This document shows positions 15,232 to 24,410 of a stretch of 64,000 bases of DNA, one piece after another. The notes beneath the pieces were generated by a model. That model was not told where the DNA came from and ran no database searches. It was given only the letters and a program-made list of their open reading frames with translations. Positions within the stretch are counted from its first letter, which is position 1. Every line of letters begins with the position of its first letter. This stretch comes from Palleniella intestinalis (GTDB taxonomy: Bacteria > Bacteroidota > Bacteroidia > Bacteroidales > Bacteroidaceae), in assembly GCF_013166595.1 (NCBI RefSeq), contig NZ_JABKKG010000008.1, positions 96,182-160,181 of the forward strand, read 5' to 3'. The translations under genes were made by a program, and so were the position numbers.

Positions 15232-18200
15232 ATGTTATTGAAAAGACTATTGGCAGTGACGCTGTTGCTTGGCGCATGCCAGATGATGATGGCTGGACAG
15301 TTCATTTATGACAATATTGTCTATGAATATTGGAATAGCTCTAAGAAGGAATGTACTTTGGTGAAGGTGCTGGGCTCTCCACGTGAAATAGATATTCCCG
15401 AGACAGTGGTTGATAATGGCAAGAAACTAACAGTCACAGTAATAGGCTATGCAGCGTTTCGAGAATCAAGTGTCGTGAAGGTTTCCATGCCAAATACTAT
15501 AAATGAAATAGGAGGCAGTGCTTTTTCAAGTTCTGATTTGGAAGAAATTGTTTTATCAGAAAGTATTACAGAAATCAGTTCCGGCATGTTTAGCTTTACA
15601 AAGCTGAAATCGGTGAAGATTCCTAAATCTGTAACTAAAATCAGAGGAAGTGCCTTTTCAGATTGTGCGTTGCTGACAAATGTGGAACTGCCAGACGGAG
15701 TTACAGAGATTGAATCCTTGGCTTTTTACAACTGCAAATCTTTGAGTAAGATAGCATTGCCTGCCGACCTTAAGATGTTGGGAGAAAGTGCCTTCTTGGG
15801 TTGTACGTCGCTTTCTTCTATTGCTATACCAAACGGTGTAACCACACTTATGTCGGGTACTTTTAGTGGGTGTAAGGCATTGAAGGATATAAAACTACAT
15901 GACGGTATCACTGATATTGGCAGTAATGTTTTTTTCTATTGCAAATCTTTGAGTAAGATAGCATTGCCTGCCGACCTTAAGATGTTGGGAGAAAGTGCCT
16001 TCTTGGGTTGTACGTCGCTTTCTTCTATTGCTATACCAAACGGTGTAACCACACTTATGTCGGGTACTTTTAGTGGGTGTGAGGCGCTGAAGGATGTAAA
16101 ACTACCTGACGGCGTCACCGATATTGGCGATTATGCTTTTTCCGGTTGCAGTTCCTTGTGTGACATAGCATTGCCTGCCAACCTTAGGACATTGGGAAAT
16201 GGAGCTTTCAGACATTGCACATCGCTTTTGTTTTTGGCTATTCCAAACAAAGTTACAGACATAGGGTTGTATGCTTTTCAGAACTGTTCACGCATAAATA
16301 ATATTATTATTGGGGAATCCGTGAAGGTCATGTCAGAAGCCTTTTATGACTGTCAGGCATCGGCAGTGACAGTTCTTGCCACTGAACCACCTGCTGCTTC
16401 CGGGGCCTTTAGTGGGAATGACAGGCGCATATATGTCAAAAAGGAAAGTCTTGAAGCATACCGGAATAACGACGAATGGCGCAATATGGGTGAGATATTG
16501 CCTGTAATTGGTTCTATTGCTGATCAAAATTTTGTCTATGAATACGAGGATGGCTCTACGGAATGCACTTTGGTGAAGGCGTTGGGCTATTTGTATGAAG
16601 TAGAGATTCTGTATGAAGTAGAGATTCCTGAGAAAGTGACTGCCTATGGCAAGGAATTGACGGTAACAAGAATAGGTGATTCAGCGTTTAAAGGAACAAG
16701 TGTCGTGAAGGTTTCCATGCCGAACACCATAAAGAAAATAGGTGGTGCTGCTTTTGAAAATTGTATATCTTTGCGTAGTGTAGTATTGTCTGAAAACCTG
16801 CAGACATTGGGAAGCGGAGCCTTCATGGGCTGCACATCGCTTTCGTCTATTGCCATACCGAATGGCTTAACCGTACTTAAATCTGATGTTTTCCGTGGTT
16901 GTGAATCATTAGAGGATATTGGATTGCATGACGGTATCACAGAGATTGAAGACCATGCCTTTTCAGGAAGCAGTTTAAGTGAAGTGACCATTCCAAACAA
17001 GGTGGCAAATATAGGCAGGTGTGCTTTTCAAGACTGTAAAAACCTCAATGATATTGTTATTGGGGAATCTGTAAAGGAGATGTCAGAAGCCTTCTGTGGC
17101 AGCCCGGCATCGACTGTGACAGTTCTTGCCATAGAGCCACCTTTTGCTTCTCAGGCTTTTAGTGGGAATGACAGACGCATATATGTTAAGGATGAAAGCC
17201 TTGAAGCATACAAAAACAACGAAGAATGGTGTAGTATGGGTAAGATATTGCCTATGTCAGGCTCTGTAGACCCTGACCCTGAAGATCCTGATCCTGAAGA
17301 TCCTGATCCTGTGGACCCAGACCCTGAAGATCCTGATCCTGAAGATCCTGATCCTGTGGACCCAGACCCTGAAGATCCGGAATTGGTGAAGCAATTTACT
17401 TATGACAATATAGTGTATGAATACGAGGAAGGTTCTGCGGAATGCACTTTGGTGAAGGCGTTGGACCCGCCAAGTGAAATTGATATTCCTGAGAAAGCGA
17501 TTGCCGATGGCAAGGAATTCACAGTCACAAGAATAGGTGAATCTGCGTTTAAAGGAACAAATGTCGTGAAGGTTTCCATGCCGAACACGATAAGGGAAAT
17601 CGGGAACTATGCCTTCTCACATTCTGGACTGAAGGAAATTCTTTTATCGGAGAATATTACAGAAATCAGTGATGATATGTTGAGTAATACAAACCTGACA
17701 TCGGTGAAGATTCCTGACTCTGTGACCAAAATCGGAAACGGTGCCTTTGCAGAATGCCATTCGCTAACAGCATTGGAAATACCGGAAAGTGTCACTGCCA
17801 TTGGAGAATTTGCCTTCTCAGGAAGCGCTTTATACGAAATGACAATTCCTAACTCAGTGACAGATATAGGCAGATATATCTCTACGAACTGTAACAATCT
17901 CTATAATATTGTTATTGGAGAATCCGTAAAGGATATGGCAAGAGCTTTTAATGGCTGTCCGGCATCTGACGTGACAGTTCTTGCCACCGAGCCGCCTGCT
18001 GCTTATCAGGCCTTCAGTGGGAGTGACAGACGCATATATGTTAAGGATGAAAGTCTGGAAGCGTACAAAAACAACGAAGAATGGCGGGAGATGGGTGAGA
18101 TATTGCCTATACCTTCCCCTGTTGAGCATCCATGTCTGAAATGTTCGCGTGAAAAAAACAAAACTAACGAGATGCAGTTGAAGTACCGGTTCCCCGTACC

Positions 18201-18720
18201 ATTGGAAGCCGGCAATTACAAGTTGAAGCTAAGATTAATGGCGTCTGCCCAGACCTCCTGCTCTTTCACAGTGATGTATGATGACCATATCAGCAAGGAC
18301 TACATTAAGTTCGGACAGACAATCATTACAACTTGGAGGGATGCAGAGATCAGTTTCACGACACAGAAGCCTGTCAAGTCAATCAATATGGTGCCGAGTT
18401 CATCATTCTATGGCGATGTGTATGTTGATGATGTCTCCGTTATCAAGGTCGGCAACAACTCTGTCAACTATGTGAGCAACGGTGATTTCTCCGACCAGAA
18501 TTACAAAGGATGGGTTGCAGAATATGGGAAATTGTCAATAGTGACAGACCCGACAATCGAGCCAACCGGCGTGACGGAGGTTATCGGCAGCCATGCGCAA
18601 GTTGATGTATATAACGCCCAAGGTGTCCTGATAAAGCGGCAAGTGGACATGTCCTCTGCCACGGAGGGACTCCCTTCAGGCATATATATAATAGGTAATA
18701 AGAAGGTTGTTGTGGAATAA
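15232..18720 (+). CDS. BspA-like leucine-rich-repeat surface protein
   Basis: About 1162 aa. ATG 15232 opens a clean signal peptide (MLLKRLLAVTLLLGACQMM) after a GAGGAG-like site; ATG 15211 is an in-frame alternative. Most of the protein is LRR_5/BspA repeats of about 23 residues (CTSLSSIAIPNGVTTL, IPDSVTKIGNGAFAECHSL). Three repeat blocks, each starting with a (F/V)xYxxI/VYEY motif, end in near-identical RRIYVK-ESLEAY segments. A 38-residue Asp/Pro/Glu linker lies at about 680-717. The end has a beta-sandwich-like module and the VDVYNAQGVLIKRQ...GIYIIGNKKVVVE sorting-like tail. BspA proteins of oral Bacteroidota bind host matrix; here that role is inferred. Base composition is visibly more AT-rich than its neighbours. 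Confidence 0.85.
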   Translation: MLLKRLLAVTLLLGACQMMMAGQFIYDNIVYEYWNSSKKECTLVKVLGSPREIDIPETVVDNGKKLTVTVIGYAAFRESSVVKVSMPNTINEIGGSAFSSSDLEEIVLSESITEISSGMFSFTKLKSVKIPKSVTKIRGSAFSDCALLTNVELPDGVTEIESLAFYNCKSLSKIALPADLKMLGESAFLGCTSLSSIAIPNGVTTLMSGTFSGCKALKDIKLHDGITDIGSNVFFYCKSLSKIALPADLKMLGESAFLGCTSLSSIAIPNGVTTLMSGTFSGCEALKDVKLPDGVTDIGDYAFSGCSSLCDIALPANLRTLGNGAFRHCTSLLFLAIPNKVTDIGLYAFQNCSRINNIIIGESVKVMSEAFYDCQASAVTVLATEPPAASGAFSGNDRRIYVKKESLEAYRNNDEWRNMGEILPVIGSIADQNFVYEYEDGSTECTLVKALGYLYEVEILYEVEIPEKVTAYGKELTVTRIGDSAFKGTSVVKVSMPNTIKKIGGAAFENCISLRSVVLSENLQTLGSGAFMGCTSLSSIAIPNGLTVLKSDVFRGCESLEDIGLHDGITEIEDHAFSGSSLSEVTIPNKVANIGRCAFQDCKNLNDIVIGESVKEMSEAFCGSPASTVTVLAIEPPFASQAFSGNDRRIYVKDESLEAYKNNEEWCSMGKILPMSGSVDPDPEDPDPEDPDPVDPDPEDPDPEDPDPVDPDPEDPELVKQFTYDNIVYEYEEGSAECTLVKALDPPSEIDIPEKAIADGKEFTVTRIGESAFKGTNVVKVSMPNTIREIGNYAFSHSGLKEILLSENITEISDDMLSNTNLTSVKIPDSVTKIGNGAFAECHSLTALEIPESVTAIGEFAFSGSALYEMTIPNSVTDIGRYISTNCNNLYNIVIGESVKDMARAFNGCPASDVTVLATEPPAAYQAFSGSDRRIYVKDESLEAYKNNEEWREMGEILPIPSPVEHPCLKCSREKNKTNEMQLKYRFPVPLEAGNYKLKLRLMASAQTSCSFTVMYDDHISKDYIKFGQTIITTWRDAEISFTTQKPVKSINMVPSSSFYGDVYVDDVSVIKVGNNSVNYVSNGDFSDQNYKGWVAEYGKLSIVTDPTIEPTGVTEVIGSHAQVDVYNAQGVLIKRQVDMSSATEGLPSGIYIIGNKKVVVE
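15733..16086 (+). repeat. Recent 207-bp in-frame tandem duplication inside the BspA-like gene
   Basis: The segment beginning TGCAAATCTTTGAG at 15733 recurs at 15940, 207 bp later (69 codons, three 23-residue repeats). The first ~140 bp are nearly base-for-base identical, then the copies diverge, so the duplication is recent or kept similar by conversion. Confidence 0.85.
17270..17382 (+). repeat. Asp-Pro-Glu linker with 45-bp tandem units
   Basis: The linker reads DPDPEDPDPEDPDPV twice and then DPDPEDPE, a 45-bp (15-aa) unit. It is acidic, rigid and likely a stalk between LRR blocks; slippage would keep the frame. Confidence 0.85.
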
Positions 18721-18736
18721 TTCTTTATAATAAAGG

Positions 18737-18785
18737 GGATGTGCCGGAGGACTTTAGGGTTCACTTCAAATCGGCACATCCTCTT
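18737..18785 (+). terminator. Terminator after the BspA-like gene
   Basis: GGATGTGCCG (18737-18746) pairs with CGGCACATCC (18772-18781), followed by TCTTTC. It begins 17 nt after the stop codon. The remaining 260 nt to the next gene's 3' end (18786-19045) show no convincing feature. Confidence 0.6.
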
Positions 18786-19045
18786 TCTTGTTTGTCCTCT
18801 CTATGCTTTGTCGCAGCGATGGTTTTGTTCAGGAAGAGCTTTAGAATATGTCGGATTTGTATGATAAAAGTCAGGATTCTTATGTATCATAAAAGGAATT
18901 ATTGGTGTCGTCCGGTAAAACGCAAATACATCTCTGATTGTATATGCAATGTCCGGATGTGTCTGTGCAAAGAACTGCGTTAGCGGTGGCAAGAGAGTAG
19001 CTTTACTGCTTGTCAGTGTTTTTTCAAACAATAATAGTCCCAAAA

Positions 19046-20134
19046 TCACTTAGAAGCAGCCTCCGATTCCGTGGCTTTGGCATACCATGCAGCGGCTTGT
19101 TTCGCATTCTTCCTTATGCCATTGCCGCCGGCATAGCAGTCGCCAAGACAGCGCATGGCATCGATATGCCCATAATAGCCTTTGTTCTCACAGACATTGT
19201 TCGCCGCTTTCTTGTACAGTCGCACGGCTTCCGCCATATCCTGCTCCACGCCATGCCCCTCGGCATAACACCGGGCAAGCAGGTATTGCCCTTCAGGGTC
19301 ATCCATTTCCGCTGCCTGACGGTACAGCTCCACAGCTTTCTCCCAATCCTGCTCCACACCCTTTCCGGCGGCATAGCAGTCGCCAAGACCGCACAACGCG
19401 TCCGGTGACACATAACCGTCTGTGTCAATCGCCTTGCCATACCATTCGACGGCTTGGCTATAATCGGCAGGCACTCCGCTACCATTTGAATAACATTTGC
19501 CAAGCTCCACCCACGCCATAGGGTTATCGTTCTCTGCCGCTTTCTTGAACCACGAGAAGGCCTGTTCATCATCCTGACCGATTCCGTTACCCTCGCTGTA
19601 ACATAGTCCCAATGTGAAATATGCTCCGGCATATCCTCTTTCGGCTGCTTTCAGATAATAAGCAAAGGCTTGCTCCAAGTCTTTCGGCAGACCTCCCTGT
19701 CCGATACTATAACAATAACCCATACAATCACAGGCGTAGGCATCACCGATTTCAGCCGCCTTACGCCACCATTCAACGGCCAATGTCATGTCGCAATCCA
19801 CCCCATAGCCATGCTGATAGCAACTTCCGAGCATACACATCGCTTCCGCCAAATCAGCATCCGCAAGGTCTTTCCTATTGACTGCCTTCTTCAGCCATTT
19901 GGCAAGTTGGCACTGATAAGTATCTTTGTTCAGCCGTTCCCGTGCAGGGCGGCATTTATCGGATGCCAACCAATAGCATCTGAAAGCCTTTGCCAAATTG
20001 CGCTCCACGCCGATGCCTTCCTCATAGCATTGCCCCAATTGATATTGAGCGGGAGCATAGCCTGATTCTGCCGACTCACGGCATTTGTCAATCTCAAACT
20101 TATCACTTGTATTTTTGATTCTATATTCTGTCAT
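19046..20134 (-). CDS. Sel1-repeat (tetratricopeptide-like) protein
   Basis: A 362-aa protein made almost entirely of Sel1-like repeats of about 36 residues: AQYQLGQCYEEGIGVERNLA, CMLGSCYQHGYGVDCDMTLA, AYFTLGLCYSEGNGIGQDDE, VELGKCYSNGSGVPADYSQA, CGLGDCYAAGKGVEQDWEKA, YLLARCYAEGHGVEQDMAEA and CLGDCYAGGNGIRKNAKQA. There is no signal peptide, so it is probably cytoplasmic. Sel1 proteins act as interaction scaffolds and in Bacteroidota often occur among toxin-immunity arrays. It is the last gene of the leftward cluster 19046-25448. A strand of the dispersed AACGTGAGTTC repeat abuts its start codon. Confidence 0.85.
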   Translation of the reverse strand: MTEYRIKNTSDKFEIDKCRESAESGYAPAQYQLGQCYEEGIGVERNLAKAFRCYWLASDKCRPARERLNKDTYQCQLAKWLKKAVNRKDLADADLAEAMCMLGSCYQHGYGVDCDMTLAVEWWRKAAEIGDAYACDCMGYCYSIGQGGLPKDLEQAFAYYLKAAERGYAGAYFTLGLCYSEGNGIGQDDEQAFSWFKKAAENDNPMAWVELGKCYSNGSGVPADYSQAVEWYGKAIDTDGYVSPDALCGLGDCYAAGKGVEQDWEKAVELYRQAAEMDDPEGQYLLARCYAEGHGVEQDMAEAVRLYKKAANNVCENKGYYGHIDAMRCLGDCYAGGNGIRKNAKQAAAWYAKATESEAASK

Positions 20135-20155
20135 AACGTGAGTTCTATGAAATTT
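20134..20155. repeat. Single diverged arm of the AACGTGAGTTC repeat
   Basis: TAACGTGAGTTC followed by TATGAAATTT resembles each arm of the perfect inverted repeat at 8215-8286. No partner arm is seen nearby. Confidence 0.5.
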
Positions 20156-20408
20156 TAATGGTGTGTAGGGAAAGATTTGTCCGCATCAATAAAATACAGG
20201 GCATCATGGTCGGTAATCTTGCCGATGACATCAAGCAAATGCCAATAAGGGTCTTCCATGTTGCAGTCAATGCTTATCGGAACATACTTGAAACATCGCC
20301 GTCCCAACCGGTCTTGTTGATGTCCGCCTTGTGCTGAAAGGTACAACAAGGCTGCTCCTCATTTATCCGTTTCGACACGATGACTTTGCCTGTTTGTAGT
20401 TTTGCCAT
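20155..20408 (-). pseudogene. Frameshifted small gene, possibly DUF2185-like
   Basis: ATG 20408 opens MAKLQTGKVIVSKRINEEQ and runs 44 codons to a stop at 20274. A second frame carries on with FKYVPISIDCNMEDPYWHLL and ends at 20155. The two join naturally near the sequence GATGTTTCAAG if one base has been lost, giving a protein of about 84 aa (GWDGD then FKYVP). The opening VIVSKRI resembles DUF2185, a small family found among immunity-type genes, but the match is weak. It sits between the SMI1/KNR4-like and Sel1 genes. Confidence 0.5.
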
Positions 20409-20411
20409 AAG

Positions 20412-21236
20412 CTATTTCCAAGTGATTTGTCCTAAATGTTCTCCTAAAGCGATTAACTCTGCCTCATCATTAGCTCCGGCATGAATGTCGGCATAGAATC
20501 CGTTGCTCTGTATGACTGCCACAAGCCCGTCAGCAGAATACATCACGGCAACTCCATACCTATTTATATCGGTCATCAACTGATACTTGTCAGTGCAGAA
20601 ATCAGCCAGTTCCTTTTCAATATTGAGAGTTGTCACAAAACTGCCTTTGCATCTGCCTTTCTTGACAACAGGTTTGTTGTCAATCGCAATATTAAGTATC
20701 CGGCCAATGCAATACTTGTAGACACATTCATCTCCTTCAAAAACTTCCCACTGCTTCTTGCAACATCCTGCAAGGCATCCGCTTTGCATGTCATATCCGG
20801 CAAGCGGAGTGCGCTTTCTCCTGAAGAACACGAGCACGCCTTGTTCCACATACACCTCATCGAGTGGCAGGAAATGCGCAGTGCTTGTGAAATATTCCTC
20901 TTGGTTGAGGATTGCCGTATATATCAGTTTCAGTTCTTTCGGGAATTTTACACCGAGCCTTTTCTCCGTACTTTTGAAATCGGCTTTTTCTCCGGGATTC
21001 AGGGTTATGAATGATTTCATTTGGCAGAGCATGGTCTGCAAATCCACAAGTTCCGGCTCAAGCAGTCGGTGGTTGTCATTGAACATTACTGCATGGTCGT
21101 CCTCTTTTATAGGGTAGTCCGTGTGTATCTGCTCCGGTTCCACCCACGCAGAAACGAGGACAGAGCCCGAAACTTGCTTCTCATCGTAACGCCCGTAATA
21201 GACGTTGTCCCTGTGCATGTATAATCCTTTTTTCAT
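20412..21236 (-). CDS. SMI1/KNR4 (SUKH)-like protein, possible immunity protein
   Basis: A 274-aa cytoplasmic-type protein. Its central part fits the SUKH/SMI1-KNR4 pattern: FKSTEKRLGVKFPKELKLIY, then TAHFLPLDEVYVEQGVLVFF with the usual hydrophobic strand, then NKPVVKKG and a C-terminal AELIALGEHLGQITW. SUKH proteins are a major class of immunity proteins against polymorphic toxins. The stop abuts the neighbour closely (downstream ORF starts 4 nt later), so it is part of a tight leftward operon. No toxin gene is in the window. Confidence 0.6.
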   Translation of the reverse strand: MKKGLYMHRDNVYYGRYDEKQVSGSVLVSAWVEPEQIHTDYPIKEDDHAVMFNDNHRLLEPELVDLQTMLCQMKSFITLNPGEKADFKSTEKRLGVKFPKELKLIYTAILNQEEYFTSTAHFLPLDEVYVEQGVLVFFRRKRTPLAGYDMQSGCLAGCCKKQWEVFEGDECVYKYCIGRILNIAIDNKPVVKKGRCKGSFVTTLNIEKELADFCTDKYQLMTDINRYGVAVMYSADGLVAVIQSNGFYADIHAGANDEAELIALGEHLGQITWK

Positions 21237-22226
21237 TTAGTCATTGCGCTTGTTCCAAGATTCCAATATTGATTCAAAGTCGGCAATCATCAGCTGAAAG
21301 TCATAATTCACCTTCCGTGCCAAACGTTTCGCCACTTGTTCAACGGCATGGATGAAGTATTCGCCCAGCAATTGTTTTTGCTCCTGCACGGACAGTTGGC
21401 TGAACTCCTTTTCCAGAACAATCGTCACACGTGTGGTGCCGGTGTCGGTGCGGAACGGGCCGTAGGTGAAACGGTTTCTCAGATAATAGCCGTTGTCCTC
21501 TATCTCCTTTTCCGAATACATTTCGAGGAGTTTCGGATAGAAGTCTTTCTGTTTCAGTTTCAGTGACTCGTCGGCAATGATGTAGTTGGTCTTGCAATGG
21601 TAGTTGTCATAAAAACTGAACGAGAGATTAAGCAGTATGCAATCCACGGCAGTGCCGTACAACTCAGGGCGCATGCATCGGTTGAGTTCCGGCATGAGGT
21701 CCTTTTCCACGCTTTCAATCAGCGGTTTGGAGTTTTCGTAGCAGTTGGCTATACCACGAGTGATGCGTATAGGATTCTTGGGAATCCAATTGCGCTGGCT
21801 GCATAATTTGATGTCTTGCGCTTCATCGACCGACTCGCTTAGGCGGACAGGCTTATCCAATGGATTCTCCGCACTGCCATAGAAGAATGACAGCCCATGG
21901 TCAATGGCGAAACCTTCCTTGCGCTTCGACCATACGGCATCAAGGAAGCGTGGTTTTGCATCCTTGTTAGCGAAATAGGTGTTTGGATTGCCGTTAAAAT
22001 ACGCTCCTCGTATTGCTTCCACAGGCTCATGCTTCCCCCAGCCGATAATGGCGAGGGCTTCGCAAATCCTTACTGCTGTGTTCCATTCGGAGGCGTTACT
22101 GTATTGCGAATGCTTCAGGAACTCGGCATACAACTGCTCACGCAACCGCTCGGTGTCCGATTGTTGCAAGAGGTGTTTGCGGAGTTCGTCAAGACTTTCT
22201 GTTTCAAAGATTCTGTTCATCGGCAT
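21237..22226 (-). CDS. Hypothetical protein in the immunity-like operon
   Basis: A 329-aa protein with no family I can name. It is soluble, with no signal or membrane segment, and looks alpha/beta. Notable segments are NTAVRICEALAIIGWGKHEP near 48-67, NPNTYFANKDAKPRFLDAVW and LLNLSFSFYDNYHC. It begins inside the end of the preceding gene (overlap 22204-22226) and ends immediately before the SMI1/KNR4-like gene, so translation is probably coupled across the three. Confidence 0.6.
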   Translation of the reverse strand: MPMNRIFETESLDELRKHLLQQSDTERLREQLYAEFLKHSQYSNASEWNTAVRICEALAIIGWGKHEPVEAIRGAYFNGNPNTYFANKDAKPRFLDAVWSKRKEGFAIDHGLSFFYGSAENPLDKPVRLSESVDEAQDIKLCSQRNWIPKNPIRITRGIANCYENSKPLIESVEKDLMPELNRCMRPELYGTAVDCILLNLSFSFYDNYHCKTNYIIADESLKLKQKDFYPKLLEMYSEKEIEDNGYYLRNRFTYGPFRTDTGTTRVTIVLEKEFSQLSVQEQKQLLGEYFIHAVEQVAKRLARKVNYDFQLMIADFESILESWNKRND

Positions 22227-22899
22227 CTTGCTTTAAAATCTTTTCAATGAGTTTTTCCAGTCGCTTTGGAGTGATGTCGTATGCTTCAAGCACTCCGGAT
22301 TTCAAGGCTTCGTAGAGTATGGCGGAATCCTCATTGCTTAGTTTGTCCATATCGCTCTTTGACTCTATGCCGTGTTCTTTCAGGATGTCTGCTGTTGCCT
22401 GTCGCTGTGTTTTCTTGGCAGCCTTTACACGTTCTTTCAATGCAGGAAGAGCATTGATTGATTCGGCGTTACCTCTTCCGGCATAGACCTCAATGTCACG
22501 GCAAACCCATTTCACATCATACTTGTCGCCTCTTTCGGCAATGGCGAGCAAAGGCGTTATGGGAGTGTAGGGATTTATTTCCATCTCGCAAAGAAAGTCA
22601 TTCCACCACCTATACTCGCCTTTTGCTACCTCTTTGTCCAACTGTGAGAGCAAAAAGGCAAACTTGCCTTCATCAAACTGTCGGACCAACAGTTTCTTGT
22701 AAATGAAATAAGCAGCCTTGCGAATGTCCAAACCGCTTTCACTGATTATCTCCTCCAATACAGGAAACAAAGCTTTGTCCGTCAGTTGCTCCGCTTCACG
22801 AAAAGCCTTCCAGGAAGTAGTCTCCCACGAGCAGTGTGCCTCCGGCTCACGGGGAGCACACATCCGTCCTATCAGCTCCGTTATATCGTCTTTTTCCAT
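22204..22899 (-). CDS. Hypothetical alpha-helical (HEAT-like) protein
   Basis: A 231-aa protein rich in paired helices: LFPVLEEIISESGLDIRKAA, YFIYKKLLVRQFDEGKFAFL and LKERVKAAKKTQRQATADIL. The pattern resembles HEAT-like repeats, but I do not recognise a named family. It overlaps the downstream gene by 23 nt, which indicates co-translation. Genes of this type in such arrays are often unannotated immunity or scaffold proteins; this is inference from context. Confidence 0.6.
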   Translation of the reverse strand: MEKDDITELIGRMCAPREPEAHCSWETTSWKAFREAEQLTDKALFPVLEEIISESGLDIRKAAYFIYKKLLVRQFDEGKFAFLLSQLDKEVAKGEYRWWNDFLCEMEINPYTPITPLLAIAERGDKYDVKWVCRDIEVYAGRGNAESINALPALKERVKAAKKTQRQATADILKEHGIESKSDMDKLSNEDSAILYEALKSGVLEAYDITPKRLEKLIEKILKQDADEQNL

Positions 22900-22915
22900 T
22901 GTACGAGATTACTCC

Positions 22916-24028
22916 TTATCTTCTGAAATCACGGAACTTCTTGTTGTTTAATGCGTTCTCGGCAGCACGGTTATAATGGGCTGCGGCTTGCTTGAAATAG
23001 TCGTAAGCCTTCCGCAGGTCCTGCTCAACGCCAAGTCCTTTAAGGTACATGTTGCCGAGTTCGTATTCCGCATTTCCCGTGTTGTTGCCTTTGCGGGCTG
23101 CCATACGTTGGTACAGCTCCATGGCTGCCGTATAATCCTTTTCGCATCCGACACCGCGCTTGTAGCATTCCGCAAGTTTCATTTGGGAAAAGCAATCGCC
23201 ACTGTCCGCCCCTTTCTTGAACCATTCAAAGGCTTTCGCATGGTCTCGTTCCACTCCTTCTCCGTCAAGATATGCCGAAGCAACATCGCCATACGCTGCG
23301 ACATGCCCTAACTCCGCAGCTTTCAGATAACATTCAAAGGCTTTTTCAAAACCATTCTCCTCCCGGCTGTACACATGCCCCAAATTATAATAGGACAAAC
23401 CGTCGCCTTCCGTATCGGTGAGTTCCTTGTAAAGCTCCATCGCCTCTCCATGCCGGTCACGGATGTCAAACAGGATTTCTTCGGGCACCTCATTCTTCCA
23501 ATACAGCATATCCGCCAGTTTCTTTTTGTCCTTGGCGTTTCCGTTCTCGGCTTTCGCCCTCAATATGTCAACCCGGCGGTCGTACCACTCTATGGCAGTG
23601 GCAAGCCCTTCTTTCTCTGTCATATCGTCGGGACGTTCATAGACATAGAGATTCATAAGAGCCTTTGCAGCAGTTGCCCCGCCTTTGTCCGCTTTCTTCT
23701 TCAGGATTTCGATTTTCCGGTAATGCCACTTTCTGCCCAATGCCTTTTTCTCCTCCGCATCAAGGTCGTCAGCGACATAGCGGTAATAATCGGACAGGAA
23801 TCCGGCAGCCTTCTCATTGCCATTCGTGGCAGCTTTCTCAAACCAAGGGATGAATCGGGGATTATCGCAGTCAAGGTGATAATAATAATGCCCAAGAAGC
23901 AATTGCGCCTGCACATTGCCCTTCTCGGCTATCGGCGTGACAGCGTCGGCTGCTTGCTGTGCCTCTTCAGCATCGCCTCCGTCGGCAATCCACCGCTTTA
24001 TGATGTCAAACAGTTCCTTTCTTTCCAT
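22916..24028 (-). CDS. Sel1-repeat protein, paralogue of the gene at 24411
   Basis: A 370-aa protein with Sel1 repeats (LLLGHYYYHLDCDNPRFIPW, YNLGHVYSREENGFEKAFEC, MKLAECYKRGVGCEKDYTAA, YELGNMYLKGLGVEQDLRKA). The N terminus (IIKRWIADGGDAEEAQQAAD) and a middle block (MNLYVYERPDDMTEKEG, EWYDRRVDILRAKAENGNAK) align with the gene at 24411-25448, so the two come from a local duplication. The short DUF4375-like gene separates them. No signal peptide. Confidence 0.85.
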   Translation of the reverse strand: MERKELFDIIKRWIADGGDAEEAQQAADAVTPIAEKGNVQAQLLLGHYYYHLDCDNPRFIPWFEKAATNGNEKAAGFLSDYYRYVADDLDAEEKKALGRKWHYRKIEILKKKADKGGATAAKALMNLYVYERPDDMTEKEGLATAIEWYDRRVDILRAKAENGNAKDKKKLADMLYWKNEVPEEILFDIRDRHGEAMELYKELTDTEGDGLSYYNLGHVYSREENGFEKAFECYLKAAELGHVAAYGDVASAYLDGEGVERDHAKAFEWFKKGADSGDCFSQMKLAECYKRGVGCEKDYTAAMELYQRMAARKGNNTGNAEYELGNMYLKGLGVEQDLRKAYDYFKQAAAHYNRAAENALNNKKFRDFRR

Positions 24029-24042
24029 AGTGGCTCAGCTGT

Positions 24043-24402
24043 TTAGTCAAAAATAATATCCTTGTTCTTCTCCACAAACTCCTGAAGGCAGTCGCACAAC
24101 GACGGCTCGAAATCGTAATAAGCATTGTCGGTCTCTTCCCAATCATCCTCTTCGCCATCAGTGATTGCCTTGCGGTAATTATCGGCCATGTCCTTGTCGC
24201 CAACGGTAAGAAGAGCCTCTTCTAACTCATCGGGATTGGTATCGGGATGATTTTCCATATAGCCGGAATGACCGCCGCTCTCCATCTCCGAATCATACCG
24301 GAAACAAAGAACCGCTTTTTTCTGGATCGTTGAAAGAGTCGGCAAGTCGCGTCCGCATATTTCTTCTATAAATCTGTTCCAACGTATATCTTGTTCTGTC
24401 AT
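24043..24402 (-). CDS. Small acidic protein, DUF4375/DMP19-like
   Basis: A 119-aa acidic protein. The run RYDSEMESGGHSGYMENHPD then ELEEALLTVGDKDMADNYRK then YDFEPSLCDCLQEFVEKNKD follows the order of DUF4375 (DMP19-like) proteins: a Gly-rich loop before a helix, an EALxxxGA-like helix, and a C-terminal helix. DUF4375 is often listed among immunity families. The match is by eye only. It lies between two Sel1 paralogues with 14-nt and 8-nt gaps. Confidence 0.5.
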   Translation of the reverse strand: MTEQDIRWNRFIEEICGRDLPTLSTIQKKAVLCFRYDSEMESGGHSGYMENHPDTNPDELEEALLTVGDKDMADNYRKAITDGEEDDWEETDNAYYDFEPSLCDCLQEFVEKNKDIIFD

Positions 24403-24410
24403 GGTGTAAA

